A stretch of DNA of 8,924 nucleotides from an uncultured Prevotella sp. (GCA_900319895.1 ONQK01000135.1:1-8924), one strand, 5' to 3'. Shown: positions 1 to 7,499, counted from the stretch's first letter. Made by a program: numbers and translations. The notes: generated by a model from the sequence alone, not told the origin.

Positions 1-17
1 ATGTTTGTTTTGCAGTG

Positions 18-48
18 CAAAGGTACACAAAGTTTCCGAACTATCAAA
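18..48 (-). promoter_or_regulatory. Bacteroidota-type promoter for a gene beyond the left edge
   Basis: Read on the minus strand, the -33 element TTTG (48 to 45) is followed after exactly 19 bases by TACCTTTG (25 to 18) and then C. This fits the Bacteroidota sigma-ABfr consensus TTTG-N19-21-TAnnTTTG in both boxes and in spacing. It lies 71 bases past the valS stop codon and points out of the window, so transcription should start near base 11 and serve a gene left of base 1. It is the best promoter match in the window. The gene it drives cannot be named from this sequence. Confidence 0.75.
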
Positions 49-118
49 ACTTTTCGTGTTTTTTTTAGACCTTGGACTGATTTCTTTGCCTTTCTGCTCC
101 TTTTTTCCTTTGTTTTGA

Positions 119-2752
119 CTACTTTTTGGCTTTTAGTTCAGCAATGGTTGCTTTTAAAGCTGCGATTTTTTCCTCAGCGTCGCTCTGTTTTTTACGTTCC
201 AAGGCCACGACAGCTTCTGGTGCGTTGGCAACAAACCGTTCGTTCTCCAATTTTTTCTTTACACCCAACAAGAAACCCTCAAGGTGCTTCAATTGCGCTT
301 CAGCCTTTTCAATTTCGGCATCAACGTCTATCAGGCTTCCGAGAGGTATGGCGTATTCGTCTGTACCTATCATGAATGGTGCAGCATCGGAAGGCTTTTC
401 AGACTTGATTTCAATGGCTTGGAGGTTGGCCATTTTGCATACCACCTCATCAAATTTTGCATAGTTGTTGTTACCGATGGCATGAAGTGTCAGTGGCTCT
501 TTTGGGGAGAGATTTTTTTGGCTGCGCACCATTCTGATGTTGCTTACGATTTGTTTTACGTTTTCTATTTCGCTGCAAAGTGTTTGTTCTCCATTTGCAG
601 GTGCTTCAATCGTCAGTTTTTCACACATGATGCTTTCCCCTTCTTTCCGTTCTTCCAGTGCCTGCCACAGCTCTTCTGTGATGAATGGCATGAACGGGTG
701 GAGCATTTTCAGCAATGTGTCGAAAAATTTCAATGTCGTCTCGTAGCTTTCTCTGTCAATGGGCGATCCATAGGCTGGCTTTATCATTTCCAGGTACCAG
801 CTGGAAAATTCATCCCAGAAGAGTTTGTACACAACCATCAAGGCTTCGCTGATGCGGTATTTGGCGAACAAGTCGTTTAGCTCTTCGTTGGCGATTTTAA
901 GTTTTGCCTTGAACCATTCAATTGCAATTTGGTTGGTTTTCGGCAGTTCAGCCTCGTCTACTTCCCATCCTTTTACCAATCGGAAGGCGTTCCAGATTTT
1001 GTTGTTGAAGTTCCGCCCCTGTTCACAGAGTGTTTCATCGAAAGGGATGTCGTTGCCGGCTGGTGCAGATAGCATCATGCCCATTCTGACCCCATCGGCT
1101 CCGTATTTGTCGATTAATTCGATTGGGTCGGGTGAGTTGCCCAGCGATTTTGACATCTTTCTACCCAGTTTGTCGCGTACGATACCTGTAAAATATACAT
1201 GTTTGAACGGCATGTCGCCCTTGTATTCATAGCCTGCCATAATCATTCTGGCCACCCAGAAAAAGATGATGTCCGGTCCTGTTACCAAGTCGCAAGTCGG
1301 ATAGTAATAGTTCAGTTCCTCATTGCCTGGGCAATTGATGCCGTCGAAGACCGAAATGGGCCACAGCCATGATGAGAACCATGTGTCAAGGCAGTCTTCG
1401 TCTTGTACGAGGTCGTCAAGTTGCAGATTGTTGTTTCCTGTTTTTTCTTGTGCGATTTTCAGCGCTTCTTCCTTGGTTGGCGCGACGAAAACCTCATTGT
1501 TATAGTAATAAGCAGGAATTTGATGCCCCCACCATAATTGTCGGCTGATGCACCAGTCTTTGATGTTTTCAAGCCAGTGTCTGTAAGTGTTTTTGTATTT
1601 TGTCGGATAGAACTTGATGTCGTCAGCCATGACTGGCGGCAGTGCCATTTCTGCAAAATGTTTCATCGACAAGAACCACTGTGTCGAGAGTTTGGGCTCG
1701 ATGGGTACATGTGTGCGCTCGGAATAGCCCACTTTATTGTTGTAATCTTCAACTTTTTCGAGTAGTCCTGCGTTTTCGAGGTCTTTGACGATGACTTTTC
1801 TCACTTCCATCCTGTCCATGCCGACGTATCTGCCGGCCGCTTCTGCCAGTGTGCCGTCGTCATTGAAGATGTCAATGGATTCTAGTTGGTGTTTAATGCC
1901 TAGGGTATGGTCGTTGATGTCGTGTGCCGGTGTGACTTTCAGGCATCCGGTTCCAAATTCAATGTCCACATATTCGTCTTCGATGACGGGAACTTCTCTC
2001 CCCACCAATGGAACGACAACGTGTTTCCCGTGTAGCCATTGGTTTTTGGGGTCGTTGGGGTTGATGCACATGGCGGTGTCGCCCATGATGGTCTCGGGGC
2101 GTGTTGTTGCCACGATGGCATATTTTTCAGGTTCTTCGGCGACGTGGTAGCGCAAATAATACAGTTTAGAGTGTTCCTCTTTGTAGACCACTTCCTCGTC
2201 GGAGAGCGCCGTCTTAGCTTTGGGGTCCCAGTTGACCATGCGCGCGCCACGGTAAATGAGCCCTTTTTCGTACAGGTCACAGAATACTTTGATGACACTT
2301 TTTGAGCGTGTCTCATCCATCGTGAATGCAGTGCGGCTCCAATCGCAGCTGGCACCCAGCCGTTGCAGTTGCTTGAGTATGATGCCTCCGTGCTCGTGTG
2401 TCCAGTCCCATGCGTGTTGGAGGAATTCTTCGCGCGTAAGGTCTGTTTTTTGTATGCCTTGTTCGGCAAGTTTGTTGACCACTTTCGCTTCTGTCGCTAT
2501 TGACGCATGGTCGGTTCCCGGCACCCAGCACGCATTTTTACCTTCCATCCGCGCACGTCGTACGAGTATGTCTTGAATGGTGTTGTTGAGCATGTGCCCC
2601 ATGTGTAGCACGCCGGTGACGTTTGGTGGCGGTATTACCATTGTATAGGGTTGGCGACTGTCGGGCTTTGAGTTGAATAGATTGTGCCCAAGCCAATATT
2701 GGTACCATTTTGATTCGACGTTTTGTGGGTCGTATTTGCTTGCCAGTTCCAT
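119..2752 (-). CDS. valS: Valyl-tRNA synthetase (ValRS)
   Basis: Cytoplasmic class Ia aminoacyl-tRNA synthetase that joins valine to tRNA-Val using ATP and hydrolyses mischarged Thr-tRNA-Val. The protein is 877 aa, the usual length for bacterial ValRS, and looks complete. The nucleotide-binding signature HMGH (residues 50-53, the HIGH motif) follows PPPNVTGVL, which is typical of ValRS. GTDHASIAT lies at about 79-87. The editing (CP1) domain covers about 195-350 and includes TTRPETIMGD (216-225) and TPAHDINDH (274-282). The second signature, KMSKS, is at 532-536. An anticodon-binding helical domain follows (about 610-760), and the charged C-terminal tail (about 810-875) is the ValRS tRNA-binding coiled coil. 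The start MELASKYDPQNVE is the normal ValRS start. The stop is TAG. The gene is 96 bases downstream of the DUF5687-like gene on the same strand and has its own -7 element. I see nothing missing from the catalytic motifs. Confidence 0.98.
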   Translation of the reverse strand: MELASKYDPQNVESKWYQYWLGHNLFNSKPDSRQPYTMVIPPPNVTGVLHMGHMLNNTIQDILVRRARMEGKNACWVPGTDHASIATEAKVVNKLAEQGIQKTDLTREEFLQHAWDWTHEHGGIILKQLQRLGASCDWSRTAFTMDETRSKSVIKVFCDLYEKGLIYRGARMVNWDPKAKTALSDEEVVYKEEHSKLYYLRYHVAEEPEKYAIVATTRPETIMGDTAMCINPNDPKNQWLHGKHVVVPLVGREVPVIEDEYVDIEFGTGCLKVTPAHDINDHTLGIKHQLESIDIFNDDGTLAEAAGRYVGMDRMEVRKVIVKDLENAGLLEKVEDYNNKVGYSERTHVPIEPKLSTQWFLSMKHFAEMALPPVMADDIKFYPTKYKNTYRHWLENIKDWCISRQLWWGHQIPAYYYNNEVFVAPTKEEALKIAQEKTGNNNLQLDDLVQDEDCLDTWFSSWLWPISVFDGINCPGNEELNYYYPTCDLVTGPDIIFFWVARMIMAGYEYKGDMPFKHVYFTGIVRDKLGRKMSKSLGNSPDPIELIDKYGADGVRMGMMLSAPAGNDIPFDETLCEQGRNFNNKIWNAFRLVKGWEVDEAELPKTNQIAIEWFKAKLKIANEELNDLFAKYRISEALMVVYKLFWDEFSSWYLEMIKPAYGSPIDRESYETTLKFFDTLLKMLHPFMPFITEELWQALEERKEGESIMCEKLTIEAPANGEQTLCSEIENVKQIVSNIRMVRSQKNLSPKEPLTLHAIGNNNYAKFDEVVCKMANLQAIEIKSEKPSDAAPFMIGTDEYAIPLGSLIDVDAEIEKAEAQLKHLEGFLLGVKKKLENERFVANAPEAVVALERKKQSDAEEKIAALKATIAELKAKK

Positions 2753-2797
2753 AATCTATATAGTTTTTTTATTGTTCATTTTTTTGATAAAGCGTTG

Positions 2798-2805
2798 CAA
2801 AGATA
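2798..2805 (-). promoter_or_regulatory. Probable valS promoter (-7 element)
   Basis: The minus strand reads TATCTTTG followed by C, an exact fit to the Bacteroidota -7 consensus TAnnTTTG. It predicts a transcript start near 2791 and a leader of roughly 38 bases before the valS ATG. The upstream -33 box is poor: the nearest TTTG (2821 to 2818) is only 12 bases away, not about 19-21. The element is therefore convincing by itself, but the promoter as a whole is only moderately supported. It would let valS be transcribed independently of the ftsK operon. Confidence 0.55.
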
Positions 2806-2814
2806 CGAAAAATT

Positions 2815-2849
2815 AGGCAAAAAAGGGGTGTTTTTCACAAGATTTGCCT
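2815..2849 (-). terminator. Possible weak terminator after the ftsK operon
   Basis: On the minus strand AGGCAAA (2849 to 2843) pairs with TTTGCCT (2821 to 2815), giving a 7-base outer stem. A small inner hairpin, GTG-AAAAA-CAC, sits in the loop, and the T-rich stretch AATTTTTCG follows. The first base of the stem is the last base of the DUF5687-like stop codon. The long, mostly unpaired loop and short stem make this a weak intrinsic terminator at best. Its 3' arm overlaps the region just upstream of the valS -7 element. Confidence 0.3.
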
Positions 2850-4348
2850 CAAATTTCTAGGATGTTGTTCTCTTTCATGTTTTTTTCTATTCGTTTGGCT
2901 ATGTTTTTCAGCCAATATTTGTGTGTGGCTATAAGAATAAGCCCCAGGCTTCCGATAATGAGATTGGCAATGCCGGCACCCAAGACAGCGTGTAGGGTTG
3001 TGATGGAAATGCTGGGCAGGATGATGGCTGCCGAGGTAATGATGATTTTCATGTAAGACGGTGTGGTGCTTGTGCTGCCGACGAGTCGTGTGTTGAGCGG
3101 AGCTGCCACGCGGTTGTACGGGGCTGCTTGGAGTAGCAGGGCATGCTGGATGCCTGCGATGCATAGAATGTCTGCGACAAGTGTCGTTCCGCTCAGCTTG
3201 TTCAGGAAAATTGTGGGTATGAACATGCCTGCCGGGATGAGAATCAGTATGGTGTACAGATAATATTTTGCCTTGAGTATATGGTAGATGGCTTCGGGAA
3301 TGGTATGGAAGCAGTTGATGTATTTATACTCGAAAGAGGGGGTCTGGGACAGGAGCATGATGGAGAAGATGCTCAAAATATAGATGTCCCAAAAGACTGA
3401 GGAATAGTTTGAGCTGTAAATGTCTGTGAATGCTTTGAGCAAGCCAAAAACAATGGCGATGATGAGACCGTAGATGAACGATTTGCGTGGATTTTTGTTG
3501 CGGAACAGGCTTTTTATCTCCAGTTGCATGAAATCCCCTGTAATGCCATAGCGTCCTAATATGCCGAAATTCACTAGCATTTTATCGTTGTCTTCTTGTC
3601 TTTTCTCGTCTTGGTCCATTGCTGTGCGCACTACGAATCTGTTGACGAAAAACAGCAGGAAAATTGCGGCCGCGGCGGCCAGCAGAGGGGCGAGGCTGTG
3701 GTCGTTAATGGCATTGCCGATGGCTGCGTAGCGCGTGAGCAGATTTTCCAGGCCGGGATTTTCGCCTATATAAGTAGGTGTTGCCATCATGCCGAACACT
3801 GCTATGGGCAAGACCCACCATGCGACGCTGCGGTTGATGAGTGTGCGCGTACAGACATAGAACATGCTTGAAGCGAGGATTGTCAAGTGGAGAGTGAGGA
3901 CGAACAGTAATGCTGCCAGAAAGTCGTATTGGAAAAGGATGGACATCAGCGCGTAAGGAACGGTGAGCGACAGCCAGATGAGATTGCTCAAACTGAAAAG
4001 CTCGCGGAGGATAAAGGCATCGATACAGCTGTTTTTGCTGATGGGCAAGAGGGTGTAGGGTTTTATCAGTTGTGGTGGCGTTTGTTTGATGAACAGCCGA
4101 AGGGAAAAGTCGACAAGTAGCATAAACGGCAGCATGCCGAACATCAGTTCTGCGGCGGAAATCGAGATGTCGCTACTATTTGCCGCCAGTGCCAGCATGA
4201 TGGCAAAGAAGATGAGGTAGCCGATGGTGCCTGCAATGATGATGCCTGCAAATATTTTACCTTTGAGGTTGTCCTGGCGTAGGATACTACGTTGTTCGGC
4301 GAGCCTCTGGTGTTTGAAAATTGTCTTGAGAACGTCGAAATAGTTCAT
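2849..4348 (-). CDS. DUF5687-like multi-spanning membrane protein (ABC-permease type)
   Basis: A 499-aa inner-membrane protein with about 11-12 hydrophobic segments, near residues 32-54, 66-86, 112-137, 143-165, 176-190, 219-240, 290-305, 318-335, 364-384, 390-408, 433-450 and 453-474. The pattern of an early LLVDFSLRLFIKQTPPQ (77-93) followed by KPYTLLPISK (96-105) resembles the Bacteroidota family DUF5687, thought to be ABC-2-like permeases. The charged cytoplasmic stretch 241-289 ends in LEIKSLFRNKNPRKS (276-290), a form of the E-x-K-x-hh-R-N-K segment before a membrane span that is common in such permeases. Family and topology are judged by eye, and substrate and direction are unknown. 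The ATG overlaps the stop of the LolA-like gene as ATGA, so translation is probably coupled to it. No ABC ATPase gene is in the window, although relatives are often found beside one, so any partner must be encoded elsewhere. Residues 223-228 are an Ala-rich run encoded by a GC-rich GCGGCCGC stretch, which is unremarkable. Confidence 0.75.
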   Translation of the reverse strand: MNYFDVLKTIFKHQRLAEQRSILRQDNLKGKIFAGIIIAGTIGYLIFFAIMLALAANSSDISISAAELMFGMLPFMLLVDFSLRLFIKQTPPQLIKPYTLLPISKNSCIDAFILRELFSLSNLIWLSLTVPYALMSILFQYDFLAALLFVLTLHLTILASSMFYVCTRTLINRSVAWWVLPIAVFGMMATPTYIGENPGLENLLTRYAAIGNAINDHSLAPLLAAAAAIFLLFFVNRFVVRTAMDQDEKRQEDNDKMLVNFGILGRYGITGDFMQLEIKSLFRNKNPRKSFIYGLIIAIVFGLLKAFTDIYSSNYSSVFWDIYILSIFSIMLLSQTPSFEYKYINCFHTIPEAIYHILKAKYYLYTILILIPAGMFIPTIFLNKLSGTTLVADILCIAGIQHALLLQAAPYNRVAAPLNTRLVGSTSTTPSYMKIIITSAAIILPSISITTLHAVLGAGIANLIIGSLGLILIATHKYWLKNIAKRIEKNMKENNILEI

Positions 4349-4962
4349 CGTAAATCAATAATTTCAGCGGATGGATATTGTTTGGCATCAAACTTGAAAA
4401 GGGCGGCCGATAGGTTCTTGGCCTTGAAGTCGCTGATGCTGATGTTGGTCCAGTTGTTGTTTCTTTGCCTCATCTTGATCTGCAAGGGGATGTATGTCGT
4501 CTTGCTGATGGTTATACATGCCTCTGGCCAATGGCTTTGGGCATTTTGGGCCTTCAGGTTGATGATGTAATTGCCTTTCTTGTCTTTTTTCATGCTGTAG
4601 GTGTAGCCCTTTTTATAGAGTGACACGAAGGCGTAAGGATTCATCGTGCCCTGCTGCTGGGCAGTTGGCGTGGTGAGGTTTACCTCATCGGCATTTTTGA
4701 GGTATGTCCATTGCGTCTTTCCGTCAAACCACATGAGTGCCTCCGGGGTCGTAATCCTAAACATCTTGCCTTTGAGCAGTATTTCTCCGGAGGTTTTACC
4801 CTGTTTTTCTACTTCTATGGTGAACTTGGCCGTCGTTCCGCTTTTTTTGCAGACGGTGGCGGCTGTCTTATCTAGAATTTGTCGGATTTGTTGCTGTGTC
4901 TGTGCTTCAATTGCCGTGGCCTGAGCAAAAATCAGGCACCATATAAAGATTATTTTTTTCAT
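4345..4962 (-). CDS. lolA: LolA-like periplasmic outer-membrane lipoprotein carrier
   Basis: A 205-aa exported protein of the LolA type, which in Gram-negative bacteria ferries lipoproteins through the periplasm from the LolCDE ABC transporter to the outer membrane. The N terminus (MKKIIFIWCLIFAQATAIEA) is a signal peptide, with likely cleavage after A17 or A20. The Cys at position 9 is too early and lacks a proper lipobox, so the protein should be soluble. Family features are the strand with GEILLKGKMFRI (59-70), the WFDGKTQWTY segment (78-87), where LolA proteins typically have a DGK-x-hW turn, and the C-terminal YPSAEIIDLR, which I recognise as the usual end of Bacteroidota LolA-like proteins. 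The gene sits between ftsK and the membrane-protein gene with four-base ATGA overlaps on both sides, so it is translated as part of the ftsK operon. Adjacency to ftsK is common in Bacteroidales and supports the assignment. Bacteroidota generally lack a recognisable LolB, so the acceptor is uncertain. Confidence 0.87.
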   Translation of the reverse strand: MKKIIFIWCLIFAQATAIEAQTQQQIRQILDKTAATVCKKSGTTAKFTIEVEKQGKTSGEILLKGKMFRITTPEALMWFDGKTQWTYLKNADEVNLTTPTAQQQGTMNPYAFVSLYKKGYTYSMKKDKKGNYIINLKAQNAQSHWPEACITISKTTYIPLQIKMRQRNNNWTNISISDFKAKNLSAALFKFDAKQYPSAEIIDLR

Positions 4963-7391
4963 TGTGCTGAAGATTTGAGTTGTTTGAGTTTGTCGTCAAG
5001 TGTGTTTTCGTCTTGGATAAGTACTTGTCTTGGCTTCCCGCCTTGGGCTGCTCCTACGATTCCTGCTGCTTCGAGCTGGTCCATCAATCTCCCCGCGCGG
5101 TTGAAGCCAATGGAGTAGCGGCGCTGTATCCAGCTGGTGCTTCCTTGCTGAGACTGGACGACGGCATGTGCGACTTCCTCAAAGAGTGAGTCGAAGGAGT
5201 GCGCCTCCATGCTGGCCGCCTCGCCATTGGAACTTTCTTCTACGGCTGGTACGGGCAGGGCCAGCGGCTCGCTCGGGCCTGATTGTTTTTCAATGAATGT
5301 GCAAATGTTTTCGACTTCTGGCGTGTCGACGAAAGCGCACTGCACGCGCTCGGGCTCGTTGCCTTTGTAGAAAAGCATGTCGCCGCGTCCAATCAACTGG
5401 TTGGCTCCTGGGCGGTCGAGGATGGTCCGGGAGTCGATCATGGAGATTACCCGGAAGGCGATTCGCCCGGGGAAGTTTGCTTTGATGGTGCCGGTGATGA
5501 TGTTGGCAGTAGGGCGTTGTGTGGCGATAATCATGTGGATGCCGACGGCGCGTGCCTTTTGGGCGATACGTGTGATAGGCAGCTCGATTTCTTTTCCCAC
5601 TTGCATGATGAGGTCGCCATACTCGTCGATGACAACAACGATGTAGGGCATGTATTGGTGCCCGTCCGTGAGCCGGAGCTGCCGCTTGATCAGTTTCTCG
5701 TTGTACGACTTGATGTCCCTCACATTGGCCTTGGTGAGCAGTGTATAGCGGTCGTCCATCAGTGTACAAAGGCTTTTCAGCGTATAAACTGCTTTGTTGA
5801 CATCTGTGATGATGGGTTTGTCTATATTCTCGTTAACGGATGCCATGAAATGGTCGGAAATGGGCGAGTAAATGTTGAATTCGACTTGTTTAGGGTCTAT
5901 GAGCACAAATTTGAGCTCGTTGGGGTGTTTTTTGTACAACAGTGAGGTGATGATGGCATTTAGCCCGACCGATTTTCCTTGCCCGGTGGCTCCGGCCACC
6001 AACAAGTGCGGAATTTTTGCCAAGTCTTCGATGTAAACTTCATTGGTGATGGTCTTTCCCAGTGCTATGGGCAACTCCATCGTGGTTTCCTGAAATTTCT
6101 TGGAGTTCAAAATGCTTTTCATGGAAACAATGTTTGCCTTTTTGTTGGGCACTTCAATGCCGATGGTCCCTTTGCCGGGAATAGGGGCAATGATGCGGAT
6201 GCCGATGGCTGCTAGGCTGAGCGCAATGTCTTCTTCCAAATTCTTGATCTTGGATATTCGGATGCCGGGCGCTGGTGTTATCTCATAAAGTGTGATGGTG
6301 GGGCCGACCGTGGCTTTAATGGAGTTGATTTCTACGCCGAAGTTGTTCAAAACTTCTACAATGCGGTTCTTGTTTTCGGTCTGCTCCTGCATGTCGATGA
6401 ACGGCTTTCCGTCGGTTTCGTAGGACTTCAGCAGGTCGAGCGTCGGATATTTGTACCGTGTAAAGGGTTCTTTGGGGTTGATGGGTGTGTTGAGGTCTTC
6501 TGAGTTGTTGACCGTGTTGCTGGAGGCTTTCGGGCCTTCTTCGCCGATGGTGATTTCCATCTCTGTCCCTTTGTCGTCCAAAGTAACGGCAAGTGGCGGT
6601 TGGTTCTCGGATTCAATGGCTTCCGCCTCTTCCCTTTGACATTCCACTTCAAAATCTCTTTCCTGGTTCATTGGCCCAGGGGCTTCTTCTGTCATTTCAG
6701 TCGCAACCGTTGGATCCTCTTTGGTCAGGCTGTTGGTCACTACAAATTTTACTTTGTTGAGGTATCTCACCGGATTCAGCATCTTTCGGAATACTCGAAT
6801 GGTCTCGTTGCTGAGGTAGGTGAGAAAAGCCAATGCCGTTATTAACAAGATGCCGACGAGTCCGGGCGTCCCGGCCACGTTTTCCAGCCATTGGGAGGCA
6901 AACAGCCCATGGTCGCCGCCTGGATTGAAGATTTCGTCTCCGCTAATGTCTTTGAAAAAGCTAGCCAGTGCGACGGAGCTCCAGACCATGACGACGCTCA
7001 TCCCGAAAAATGCTTTCCAAAGGTTGATGTTATAGACCTTTAGCATCCGTAGTCCGCTTAAAATCATGAAGACAGGTATGATGAACGCTGCCAGTCCGAA
7101 GCATTGCTTGATGAGGAAATGTGCCGTTAGTGCGCCCAAAGAGCCACAGGTGTTGGCAAATTCCCGTCCTTTGTTCTCCCATTCGCCCGGCCTGTAGTCC
7201 ATGACGAGGCTTTGGTCGAGTTTTCCAGTGGTGAAATATGAGACGAAAGCAATGATGATAACTACGGCCAAAATCAGGAGCAGGAATCCAGCCACTCCGT
7301 TGACTTTTTCGTTTTTTAAAAAAAAATTTGCTCCTAGGGTTTCTATATATGATTTTCCTTTGTCTTTTCCTTTGTTTCTTTTCTTAGGCAT
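4959..7391 (-). CDS. ftsK: DNA translocase FtsK
   Basis: Septum-anchored ATP-driven DNA pump that moves the chromosome terminus at cell division and activates XerCD recombination at dif. The 810-aa protein is typical of Bacteroidota and much shorter than the E. coli protein because the linker is short. A basic N terminus precedes about four membrane spans (near 33-53, 85-113, 122-147 and 172-192). An acidic, low-complexity linker covers about 222-305. The motor (about 310-700) has Walker A GATGQGKS (467-474), Walker B IVVVIDE (584-590) and the signature ATQRPTANIITGTIKANFPG (623-642), followed by RTILDRPGANQLIGRGDML (655-673). The C-terminal winged-helix gamma domain (about 730-795) contains STSWIQRRYSIGFNRAGRL. 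N764, R768 and D771 line up with the N, R and E that contact the KOPS DNA motif in E. coli, the last with a conservative change. The gene heads an operon with the LolA-like gene, which its TGA stop overlaps. The start at 7391 matches the family and has a -7 promoter element about 25 bases upstream. Confidence 0.97.
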   Translation of the reverse strand: MPKKRNKGKDKGKSYIETLGANFFLKNEKVNGVAGFLLLILAVVIIIAFVSYFTTGKLDQSLVMDYRPGEWENKGREFANTCGSLGALTAHFLIKQCFGLAAFIIPVFMILSGLRMLKVYNINLWKAFFGMSVVMVWSSVALASFFKDISGDEIFNPGGDHGLFASQWLENVAGTPGLVGILLITALAFLTYLSNETIRVFRKMLNPVRYLNKVKFVVTNSLTKEDPTVATEMTEEAPGPMNQERDFEVECQREEAEAIESENQPPLAVTLDDKGTEMEITIGEEGPKASSNTVNNSEDLNTPINPKEPFTRYKYPTLDLLKSYETDGKPFIDMQEQTENKNRIVEVLNNFGVEINSIKATVGPTITLYEITPAPGIRISKIKNLEEDIALSLAAIGIRIIAPIPGKGTIGIEVPNKKANIVSMKSILNSKKFQETTMELPIALGKTITNEVYIEDLAKIPHLLVAGATGQGKSVGLNAIITSLLYKKHPNELKFVLIDPKQVEFNIYSPISDHFMASVNENIDKPIITDVNKAVYTLKSLCTLMDDRYTLLTKANVRDIKSYNEKLIKRQLRLTDGHQYMPYIVVVIDEYGDLIMQVGKEIELPITRIAQKARAVGIHMIIATQRPTANIITGTIKANFPGRIAFRVISMIDSRTILDRPGANQLIGRGDMLFYKGNEPERVQCAFVDTPEVENICTFIEKQSGPSEPLALPVPAVEESSNGEAASMEAHSFDSLFEEVAHAVVQSQQGSTSWIQRRYSIGFNRAGRLMDQLEAAGIVGAAQGGKPRQVLIQDENTLDDKLKQLKSSAQ
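7311..7326 (-). other. T9-A6-C slippery tract inside ftsK (codons 22-27)
   Basis: The minus strand carries nine T, six A and a C in a row. In the ftsK reading frame this contains two classic -1 slippery heptamers placed exactly in X-XXY-YYZ phase: T-TTT-TTA (7323 to 7317) and A-AAA-AAC (7317 to 7311). A -1 shift here would read on without a stop to TAA at 7032-7030, adding about 93 unrelated residues to give a product of about 120 aa without the motor. No downstream stimulatory structure was identified. The encoded residues NFFLKN are what I expect near this place in Bacteroidota FtsK, so the tract may simply be an AT-rich codon choice. Whether it slips is unknown. Confidence 0.3.
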
Positions 7392-7415
7392 AATATTTAC
7401 TTAAAGATTTTACTG

Positions 7416-7451
7416 CAAAAATAACGGAATTTTATCAGAAACGTTTACAAA
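7416..7451 (-). promoter_or_regulatory. Probable ftsK operon promoter
   Basis: On the minus strand TATTTTTG (7423 to 7416), followed by C, matches the Bacteroidota -7 element TAnnTTTG. The nearest upstream TTTG (7451 to 7448) is 24 bases away, longer than the usual 19-21, so the -33 contact is doubtful. The predicted transcript start near 7409-7410 gives a leader of about 18 bases. It is the only promoter-like site before the ftsK, lolA-like and DUF5687-like genes, which have no gaps between them. Confidence 0.55.
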
Positions 7452-7474
7452 TTAAGAACTTTTTTCTATTTTTG
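7444..7474 (+). promoter_or_regulatory. Probable promoter of the exonuclease-methyltransferase pair
   Basis: TATTTTTG (7467-7474), followed by C, is an exact Bacteroidota -7 element. TTTA (7444-7447) lies 19 bases upstream and differs by one base from the -33 consensus TTTG. The transcript would start near 7481, about 19 bases before the exonuclease ATG. It is arranged back to back with the ftsK promoter. Confidence 0.65.
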
Positions 7475-7499
7475 CATATTCTTTTTAGCTTGATGGCTC

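Noticed and set aside
1..375. Plus-strand open frame from the first base
   Set aside because: It covers the minus-strand promoter and the antisense of the valS 3' end. The translation is rich in Phe, Leu and Arg, with no recognisable domain.
284..880. Plus-strand open frame of 198 codons opposite valS
   Set aside because: It is a shadow of the ValRS C-terminal region: Cys/Phe-rich, with no family features. The opposite strand encodes clear ValRS sequence.
3666..3680. GC-rich GCGGCCGCGGCGGCC stretch as a possible structured or regulatory site
   Set aside because: In frame it simply encodes the Ala run at residues 223-228 in a membrane span of the DUF5687-like protein.
4345..4962. LolA-like protein as a lipoprotein (Cys at position 9)
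   Set aside because: The Cys falls inside the hydrophobic core of the signal peptide, too early and without a lipobox. Cleavage after A17 or A20 is more likely.
5283..5945. Plus-strand open frame of 220 codons opposite ftsK
   Set aside because: It lies wholly antisense to the conserved FtsK motor. Its composition mirrors the complementary codons, and it has no promoter or recognisable domain.
7444..7451. TTTACAAA as an operator of a known regulator
   Set aside because: The word is short and AT-rich and is explained by the two -33 regions. I cannot link it to any named regulator.
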